From: Prevotella sp. tf2-5
Lineage (GTDB): Bacteria; Bacteroidota; Bacteroidia; Bacteroidales; Bacteroidaceae
Direction: 5' to 3'
Length of the DNA: 64,000 nt
Assembly (NCBI RefSeq): GCF_900115435.1
Contig: NZ_FOWK01000003.1
Coordinates: 124,001-188,000, forward strand
Made by a program: the position numbers and the translations under genes. Shown here piece by piece: positions 42,232 through 49,700 of the stretch; position 1 is the first letter of the stretch; every line of letters starts with the position of its first letter. The notes beneath the pieces were generated by a model. It had not been told where the DNA came from. It made no database searches and saw nothing but the letters and a program-made list of their open reading frames with translations.

Positions 42232-42504
42232 ATGAAAACAAAACACGTACAATACGAGACACACGGCACCTGTTCAAAGATGATTGACGTGACTGCCGAC
42301 GAGAACAACGTTATCCAACAAGTATTCTTCCTTGGAGGCTGTAATGGTAACCTTCAGGGAATCAGTCAACTGGTAAAAGGACAACGCATTGAAGATGTGA
42401 TTCCTAAAATCAACGGCATTCGTTGTGGAGCCAAAGGCACATCTTGCCCCGATCAGCTTTGTCGCGCTTTGGAGCAATTGAGGAACGCACCATTAGAAGA
42501 CTAA
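42232..42504 (+). CDS. TSCPD domain-containing protein (TIGR03905 type)
   Basis: This 90-aa single-domain protein contains GTCSKMIDV, FFLGGCNGNLQGI, the GIRCGAKGTSCPDQLCRAL motif that gives the domain its name, and four to five conserved Cys. The domain also occurs at the C-terminus of some class II ribonucleotide reductases, where cysteines are thought to bind metal. Small stand-alone members are of unknown function. It has its own promoter, and the next gene on the right is convergent. Confidence 0.9.
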   Translation: MKTKHVQYETHGTCSKMIDVTADENNVIQQVFFLGGCNGNLQGISQLVKGQRIEDVIPKINGIRCGAKGTSCPDQLCRALEQLRNAPLED

Positions 42505-42542
42505 TATCTCGGACAGGAGTCGTGCGACAGTTGTGAGTGCGT

Positions 42543-44603
42543 CTATTTCTCAATGAGAATACGCGCATCCACAGCAATGACATCATTCTCGTCGGCAAGA
42601 AGGGGGTTGATGTCAATCTCCTTGATTTCTGTGGCGAAGCGTAAAAGTGTAGAGAGGCGGACGACAATCTCCGCGAATTTCTGTTCATTGACTCCCCGTT
42701 GCCCACGCGTACCTTTTATTATTTTATAGCCACGGAGGGAATGTATCATGGAGTATGCCTCCGCATAGGAAAGTGGAGCAAGACCAGACTGCACGTCTTT
42801 TAGTACTTCAACGAAAATACCACCTAAGCCACATAGTACGACATGCCCGAAACGCTCCTCGTACTTCGCGCCGATAAAGAGTTCGGTACCTTTTATCATT
42901 TTCTGCACCATGACGGCGGTGGCATCTTTTATCTGTATCATGCGATTGAACTCCAAAGCGAGATGTTCTGGCGTACGGATGTTTAATGTTACACCGCCTA
43001 CGTCACTTTTGTGGACTGGACCCACCACTTTCGCTACGACAGGGTAACCAACCTTTTGGGCAAAGGCGATGAGTTCTTCTTTTGAAGAGGAAACCATTTC
43101 TGGTACAAGAGGTATACCTGCACAGCTAAGTATTTCGCGGACAGTCTGTGGCGGGACATAGCCGTTGCTGTCAATACCCATGATGATCTTGGCGAGACGG
43201 GGAATGTCAATACCATAGAGTTGTACCTCAGGTGGAGCCGGTGGCGGTGTCTGCATAATCTGCGAGAGTGCTGTTGCAAGGGTCACCTCGTCAGAGAAGT
43301 TGACATGTCCCTTCGCCAAGAACTCGGCAACCTCCGGTCCTGCCGTATGCAGGCTGGGTAGGATAGGAAAGATTGGCTTTTTGCATTCCTGAATTTTCTG
43401 GTGAAGCATCTCATAGGCTTGATAGAGTGTCGTCAGTCCGGGAGTACCATAGATAACAGCGATAGCGTCAATGTCATCAAAACGTGTCTCACAATAATCG
43501 ATGGTCAGTCCCAATTGCTCTGGTGTGCCTGTGGCGAGAATATCAATAGGATTTGCCACGCTGGAGCCAGGAAAGAGCTTCTCCTTCAATTCCTCGGCAG
43601 CCTCGCCTTCGAGCTTGGGAACAATTAACCCTCCCTTCGACAAGGCGTCTGTTAGCATCACGCCAGGACCTCCGGCATGGGTGACGATGGCGAAACGCTT
43701 ACCAGTCAGTGGTGGTAGCGTGAAGATACATCCTACGGTGGTCAGTTCCTCCCGACTATGACAGCGCACAATACCTGCCTTTCGGAACAGCGCCTCTACT
43801 GCAGAGTCACTGGATGCGATGGCACCTGTATGACTTGATGCGGCACGACTGCCACTCTCACTGCTACCTGCCTTGATGGCGGCAATGCGACATCCCTTAC
43901 GGATAAGACTGCAGGCATGGAACAGCAGTTTGTCAGGATTGGAAATATTCTCGATATAAAGCAACTTGACAAGTGAGTCTGTCTCAGCATTGAAGTGCTC
44001 GTCCATATATTGAAGCACATCCTCAATACCAATCTGCTTACCATTCCCAATCGACCATACACTGTTGAACTGCAAACCCTTGATGACAGCACTCTCCAAA
44101 ATGAATACCGCAGTAGCACCAGAACCACTGACGAAGTCTACACCTTTGGGATGGAGTTTCGGGATAGGTTGTGTGAACACACTGTGATGATTGCGGTTCA
44201 GCAGCCCGATACAGTTCGGCCCAATCAGTGCCGCACCATATTGTTCGCAAGTGTCAAGGATACGCTGCTCCATTTCCGCACCAGCCTTTGTCTCTTCACC
44301 AAAACCGGCGGAGATGATGATGAACGCCTTGGTGTCCTTCTCCTTGGTAAGTATTTCTACCGTATCAGGACAGAACTTGGCGGGAATCACAAGGATGGCA
44401 AGTTCTGTGGGTGGCAACTCACGGACATCGTGGAATACTTTGATGCCCTGTACCTCGTCCTCCTTGGGGTTGACGATACGCAAGGTACCCTCATATCCTC
44501 CTTGTAGGATATTGCGGACAATCGCTCCACCTGGTTTGTGGATATTGTTTGACCCACCTATGACTGCAATGGATTTCGGTGCTAACAGCTCTCGGTTAAT
44601 CAT
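42543..44603 (-). CDS. Acyl-CoA synthetase (ADP-forming), fused alpha-beta subunits
   Basis: This 686-aa protein is an acetate/acyl-CoA:ADP ligase of the Acd type, which makes ATP from acyl-CoA. The N-terminal CoA-binding fold at about 8-130 (SIAVIGGSNNIHKPGGAIVRNIL) is followed by succinyl-CoA-ligase-like domains with GPNCIGLLN, the phospho-His region ASSHTGAIASSD near 257, and a C-terminal ATP-grasp domain from about 460 (GYPVVAKVVGPVHKSDVGGVTLNI...EIDINPLLADENDVIAVDARI). Its ATG overlaps the stop of the 201-aa gene by 4 bp. It probably supports acetate or branched-acid formation in fermentation; substrate choice is not readable from the sequence. Confidence 0.9.
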   Translation of the reverse strand: MINRELLAPKSIAVIGGSNNIHKPGGAIVRNILQGGYEGTLRIVNPKEDEVQGIKVFHDVRELPPTELAILVIPAKFCPDTVEILTKEKDTKAFIIISAGFGEETKAGAEMEQRILDTCEQYGAALIGPNCIGLLNRNHHSVFTQPIPKLHPKGVDFVSGSGATAVFILESAVIKGLQFNSVWSIGNGKQIGIEDVLQYMDEHFNAETDSLVKLLYIENISNPDKLLFHACSLIRKGCRIAAIKAGSSESGSRAASSHTGAIASSDSAVEALFRKAGIVRCHSREELTTVGCIFTLPPLTGKRFAIVTHAGGPGVMLTDALSKGGLIVPKLEGEAAEELKEKLFPGSSVANPIDILATGTPEQLGLTIDYCETRFDDIDAIAVIYGTPGLTTLYQAYEMLHQKIQECKKPIFPILPSLHTAGPEVAEFLAKGHVNFSDEVTLATALSQIMQTPPPAPPEVQLYGIDIPRLAKIIMGIDSNGYVPPQTVREILSCAGIPLVPEMVSSSKEELIAFAQKVGYPVVAKVVGPVHKSDVGGVTLNIRTPEHLALEFNRMIQIKDATAVMVQKMIKGTELFIGAKYEERFGHVVLCGLGGIFVEVLKDVQSGLAPLSYAEAYSMIHSLRGYKIIKGTRGQRGVNEQKFAEIVVRLSTLLRFATEIKEIDINPLLADENDVIAVDARILIEK

Positions 44604-45205
44604 ACGGTGACAATGGATTTGACAGGATAAGCTGCAATCGTAGACTCAGGGAAGTAATAGCCTAATTTCAATACGTGTTTGATAGGTGTGCCGTCAGCTA
44701 CATCGTGACCGTCTTCTTCACGATCCAGTTCTTTGTCAAACTTCCCGTTGATAGGACCATGGACAAAGTCCACATAAGAATCTCCCTCACTGATGACTCC
44801 TATACAGGTGCTGATAAACGGCAACTGACGGTTGACAAACATCCGGATATCGTGGCAAAGCAGGTCCACCTCCTCAATACCTGTCAGCGAGTCCTCGTCG
44901 ACAGCCTTCCCAGTGGCAAGCATCTGGATTAATGGTTGTACCTCTTTCTGGTAATGGCGCAAGTCGAAGATACGGTTGTTGAGTGTGATAAACTTCCTGA
45001 TAGCTTCGTTGTACACCATCATCTGCTCTGGGGTCAATTTTAGTGATTGGGCTTCTTTCTCTTTTTGTCTTTTTTGTTCTGCACGTTTCCTTGCTTCTTC
45101 TCTCTTCTGACGGATCTTCACAACAGCTGTCGTTCCTGCTGCTATTGCAGTAACTCCTATGGTGGCAAGGGCAGCCCATGTAGATTTCTTGTTTTTCATT
45201 TCCAT
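44600..45205 (-). CDS. Hypothetical membrane-anchored protein coupled to acyl-CoA synthetase (201 aa)
   Basis: No family recognised. Residues about 8-28 form a single hydrophobic helix (WAALATIGVTAIAAGTTAVV), followed by a strongly basic/acidic helix (KIRQKREEARKRAEQKRQKEKE in part) likely to be a coiled coil, then a mixed domain of about 145 residues with few Cys (LLCHDIRMFVNRQLPFISTCIG). The translational coupling (ATGA) to the ADP-forming synthetase suggests joint function, perhaps membrane anchoring; that is inference. Two Met at the start (M1, M3) are possible. Confidence 0.75.
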   Translation of the reverse strand: MEMKNKKSTWAALATIGVTAIAAGTTAVVKIRQKREEARKRAEQKRQKEKEAQSLKLTPEQMMVYNEAIRKFITLNNRIFDLRHYQKEVQPLIQMLATGKAVDEDSLTGIEEVDLLCHDIRMFVNRQLPFISTCIGVISEGDSYVDFVHGPINGKFDKELDREEDGHDVADGTPIKHVLKLGYYFPESTIAAYPVKSIVTV

Positions 45206-45230
45206 AGCGTTGCTCGTTTGTATTTTGTCG

Positions 45231-45238
45231 CAAAGATA
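45231..45238 (-). promoter_or_regulatory. Promoter of the 201-aa/acyl-CoA synthetase operon (-7 element)
   Basis: TATCTTTG on the minus strand, 25 nt before the ATG at 45205. It lies back to back with the MATE promoter at 45261-45268. Confidence 0.55.
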
Positions 45239-45260
45239 GTGTTTTTTATTGAAAAAATGC

Positions 45261-45268
45261 TATATTTG
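45261..45268 (+). promoter_or_regulatory. MATE transporter promoter (-7 element)
   Basis: TATATTTG lies 8 nt before the ATG at 45277, so the transcript is expected to be nearly leaderless. Confidence 0.5.
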
Positions 45269-45276
45269 CACAAAAA

Positions 45277-46575
45277 ATGAATCAGAGAGACCAACAAATC
45301 CTGCGGATAGCCCTTCCTGCTATCGTGACGAATATCACAGTTCCCCTGTTGGGACTGGTCGATACTGCTATTGTGGGACATATGGGTAATGCTGCCTATA
45401 TAGGTGCCATTGCAGTGGGCTCTATGATTTTCAGTCTGGTATATTGGGTGTTTGCATTTCTAAGGATGGGAACCAGTGGGATGACGGCACAGGCTCGTGG
45501 TAGAAGGGATTTGCAGGAAGTGATGCGACTTTTGTTGCGTTCTGTCGTTGTATCGTTGGTGATATCTCTTACCGTTATCATCTTCCAGTATCCGCTGCGG
45601 GAGGTCATGCTGTGGTTTATCAGTCCTACGGCAGATGTCCGTTTACTTGCTATTACCTATTTTAATATTGTAGTGTGGGGGGCTCCTGCTGTCTTAGGCC
45701 TCTATTCTCTTAGTGGTTGGTTTATCGGGATGCAGAACTCCAGAATACCGATGCTCATTTCCATCATGCAGAATGTGGTGAATATCCTCGCCTCCCTGTC
45801 GCTGGTTTATGGCTTGGGAATGAAAGTCGAGGGTGTTGCCTTGGGAACCGTCATAGCGCAATATGCGGGGTTGTTTGCCGCTATCGGACTATGGTGGCGG
45901 TATTATCGCCGTCTGTCACATTGGCAAGGGTCGTTGATGAAAGAGAAATTTGTCGACTGGCTTGCCTTCTTCCGAGTTAATCGTGACATTTTCCTACGCA
46001 CCCTTTTCCTGGTTGCTGTCAATCTTTATTTCACTTCGGCAGGAGCGCGGCAGGGGGCTGTTATCCTTGCGGTAAATACCTTGTTGATGCAACTATATCT
46101 CTTCTTCTCATATTTTATGGATGGCTTTGCCTATGCAGGAGAGGCATTAGGGGGCAGATATTGGGGAGCACATAATACAAAAGCATTCCAGGAAATTGTC
46201 AGTCACTTGTTTGTTTGGGGTGGTGCTATGGTTGTCTTTTTTACAGCAGTATATGTCTTTGGCGGGATGCCTTTCTTGCGAGTGTTGACAGATGAGCCTA
46301 ATGTGGTGGAAGCCTCCCGGGAGTATGTGTGGTGGGCTTATCTGATTCCCATCGTAGGTGTTGCTCCTTTTATCTGGGATGGTATCTTCATCGGTATCAC
46401 TGCCACTCGTGACATGCTGGTGTCATCATGCATTGCGGCAATAGTGTTCTTTCTTGGTGTAACAGGATTGATGGGACAAATGGGTAATCATGGGCTGTGG
46501 CTGTCGATGGTTATCTATATCGCGATGAGAGGGGTCGTTCAGACTATCCTTTATCATCGAAGATATTCTATGTAA
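45277..46575 (+). CDS. MATE family efflux transporter
   Basis: This 432-aa protein has 12 predicted membrane helices and the MATE marks LRIALPAIVTNITVPLLGLVDTAIVGHMGNAAYIGAIAVG-type N-terminus (here in part: LLGLVDTAIVGHMG), FLRMGTSGMTAQARGR and YFMDGFAYAGEALGGRYWG. It resembles the DinF-like branch. MATE proteins export drugs or metabolites in exchange for Na+ or H+. The substrate cannot be told from sequence. Monocistronic, followed by a repeat-rich spacer. Confidence 0.9.
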   Translation: MNQRDQQILRIALPAIVTNITVPLLGLVDTAIVGHMGNAAYIGAIAVGSMIFSLVYWVFAFLRMGTSGMTAQARGRRDLQEVMRLLLRSVVVSLVISLTVIIFQYPLREVMLWFISPTADVRLLAITYFNIVVWGAPAVLGLYSLSGWFIGMQNSRIPMLISIMQNVVNILASLSLVYGLGMKVEGVALGTVIAQYAGLFAAIGLWWRYYRRLSHWQGSLMKEKFVDWLAFFRVNRDIFLRTLFLVAVNLYFTSAGARQGAVILAVNTLLMQLYLFFSYFMDGFAYAGEALGGRYWGAHNTKAFQEIVSHLFVWGGAMVVFFTAVYVFGGMPFLRVLTDEPNVVEASREYVWWAYLIPIVGVAPFIWDGIFIGITATRDMLVSSCIAAIVFFLGVTGLMGQMGNHGLWLSMVIYIAMRGVVQTILYHRRYSM

Positions 46576-46576
46576 C

Positions 46577-46642
46577 CGTTTCTTTAGTACGCTTCGCTTG
46601 CGAAGAAATCGTTTCTTTAGTACGCTTCGCTTGCGAAGAATC
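46577..46642. repeat. 33-bp tandem duplication after the MATE gene
   Basis: Two copies starting at 46577 and 46610 of a unit beginning CGTTTCTTTAGTACGCTTCG and containing the small hairpin CTTCGC-TT-GCGAAG. Each hairpin could act as a weak terminator for the MATE gene. A related sequence (TTTTAGTCGCTTCGCTTTG) lies at 62866-62884. Confidence 0.7.
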
Positions 46643-46685
46643 CCTAAATCTCGTTAAAGGAATTGGTTGTTCAGTATATTTCTCC

Positions 46686-46693
46686 TATCTTTG
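46686..46693 (+). promoter_or_regulatory. Promoter of the alpha-2-macroglobulin-DUF1573-meaB-ispH run (-7 element)
   Basis: TATCTTTG, 29 nt before the ATG at 46723. No other TAnnTTTG box is evident in the small gaps of this gene run until about 55355. Confidence 0.55.
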
Positions 46694-46722
46694 CATATCA
46701 ATATACTTAAAACGAATGAGAA

Positions 46723-49700
46723 ATGAAACAGAAAGTTTTAACCCTTATAGCTGTTTTAATGTTCATGCCTATGTGGATTTTCGGTCAAAACTATCGTGAC
46801 CTATGGAAACAGGTGCAAAAAGCAGAGAATGAAGATTTACCCCAAACTGCTATCAAACACCTGACTGCCATAGAGGAAAAGGCCATAGAGGAGAAAGCTT
46901 ACGGACAATTGTTAAAAGCTTCCCTATATCATGTGCGTATGCAGAACGAGATAGCCCCGGACTCATTGGCTCCTGCCGTAAAGCGTCTGGAGAAAAAGGA
47001 GGCGGCTGTCAGTGACGTTGTGTTGCGGTCAGTATATGATGTAGTCCTCTATAGGATCTATCGAGATAACCCTTCTTTGAGTAAGGACGATTTGGAAAAG
47101 AAAGTTCGTACTTACCGTGAGAAGGCATTGGCACATCCCGATGCTCTAGGGCAAGTAAAAGACAAAAGCTATGAGCCCTTTGTGGAGATAGGAAAAGACG
47201 CCGACATCTATGATCACGACATGCTTAGCGTCGTCGGTTATGAGTTAGGTGCATGGGAATGGATGCATACCTATTATGAGAAGACTGGTAACCGTCGTGC
47301 GGCCTGTCTGACGGCTCTCCTTATGATGGAGGAGAACCAATCGACAGATACGAAAAACTATATTGATCGATTGGATTCTCTTATCAACCAATACCAGGAT
47401 CTTCCCGTAGCTGGTGAGGTTGCCATTGCCCGCTATCATCAGATGTGGAAACTCAATGGTGTCACAGCAGCGGAAAAGGTAGCATATCTGGATATGGCTG
47501 TCGAGCGATGGAGCCAATGGAAACGAATAGGCGAGTTACGCAATAACAAGGCGAGACTTATAACATCAAAGTTCTTTGCTAATATTCCCAACTATGTTCA
47601 GGCACCCAATCTCGCTCAAACAGTGAGCCTTTACGGGTTGCGCCATCTGAACGCGTTGACGATGCGTGTTTTCCGTACAGACTTAAAAGGTGATACAGAC
47701 CTCAATCCTAATTATTCGGAAGACTATGAGAAGATCAAAGGACAATTGATTGAGGTGAAGGATGCAACCCAGAGTCTGGCGTTCCCTGTCAGACCCGATT
47801 ATGAGGAGTTCAAGGATTCTCTCCAGCTAAAAGGACTGCCTGCAGGTGTCTATCTTTTGGAGTTTGCAACGACTCCTGGTACGGAAGTCTATCGGCTGTT
47901 GTACTATGTGACAGGACTTAGGTTATTAGCTATCGGTAACCCGGAGTCCGTTATGCGTTATATTGTAGTGAATACTCAGACGGGGCAACCTGTGAAAGGC
48001 GCGAAAATTAGGATCACACCTAATTACTATTATGATGATGAAAAGAATAAGGAGCCAGTAATTCTGGAGACGAATGCTGAGGGCGAGGTTACGTACCGGT
48101 TTGCAAAGGAGAGAAGACATGAGGTATTTGCCTATACCCTTAAGGACCAAGCATGCCCTGAGACGGGTGCCTCGGACAATTTCCATTTCTATGAGGATAA
48201 CAACCGTAGGGAGTATACTCATCTCTATACCGACCGTGCTATTTATCGCCCGGGGCAGACTGTCCATGTGGCGGCTATTGTCTATGCTTTGACGGACCAT
48301 GTGAAAACAGATGCCGTGGCAGATAAGACCATGACGATGACATTGCGGGATGCTAATTATAAGACGGTGGCAGAGAAACGTGTCGTGACAGACCGCTTTG
48401 GTAAGTGTTTTGCAGATTTCACATTGCCTACAGGCTCCAGGAACGGTAGTTTCAGAATTAATTTGAATGGGACGAGTCATAGTTTCCGGGTGGAGGAATA
48501 TAAACGTCCAACTTATGAGGTCTCTTTCTCGGAATATAAAGAGTCTTACAAAGCTGGCGATACCATAACCGTTCAGGGCAAGGCGATGAGCTATGCTGGT
48601 GTTCCTGTCCAGGATGCCAAAGTGAAATATACGGTCCGGCGTCGAGTCGCCTATTGGTGGATGACTTACTCATGGTATTGGAATGTCGGGTATATGGGAC
48701 ATGGAACAGATACTGAGACATTGCTGACGGAGGAGACGACGACAAAGGATGACGGTACTTTTGACGTGAGGATGCCAATGGTACTTCCGAAGGACGATGG
48801 AAATACTCCGATGTTCTATACTTTTGAGGTTGAGGCAGACGTGACAGATCAGGCAGGGGAGACACATGGTGGAACAAAGAGCTTGTCATTAGGAACCCGA
48901 CCTACTGCCTTGACATGTGATGTGCCTCAGCGCATCCGCCGCGACCAGATGAAGCCAGTGACATTCTATCGAAGGAATGCGGCTGGCAGTGAGATAGAGG
49001 GAACGGTTCGCTATCGTATTGACGATGGCGTTTGGAAAAATGGTGCAGCCAATACTCCTCTTTCTATTCTCAACGCTCAATTAAAGAGTGGAGAGCATCG
49101 CTTGGAGGCTGCCTGCGAAAGAGATTCAGTGAAAATCAAATTCATCATTTTCGGCTTGGATGATAAGAAACCTGCTACAGAGACTAAAGACTGGTTCTAT
49201 GTGAGTGACTCTCGTTTCCCAAATGATGGAAAACCGGTTACTCTACAGGTGGGCTCTTCCGACCCCGATTTGTATATTGCCTATGAGATCATGTCTGGTA
49301 ATAAGGTGATAGAGCAAGGCTTCATCCGTGAGAACTGTTCTTTGTTGAATCGTAAGTTTACCTATCAGGAGGAGTATGGCAATGGCTTGTTCATTACTTA
49401 TGCTTGGGTAAAGGATGGAAAGAGTTATCAACATTCAACGACTATTGGACGCCCCTTGCCCGATAAGCACCTGACGCTGAAATGGGAAACTTTCCGTGAC
49501 AGATTGAAGCCTGGTCAACAGGAGGAGTGGCGTTTGTCCATAAAGGACAAGGACGGTAAAGCTGCCGACGCTCAGTTAATGGCAGTTCTATATGACAAGA
49601 GCCTCGATCAACTTGTCCATCATTATTGGGGATTCTATCCTAATACCTATACCCCGCTTCCCTCATCCTCATGGAATGTCATGTCGTTTGGAAGTAGGTC

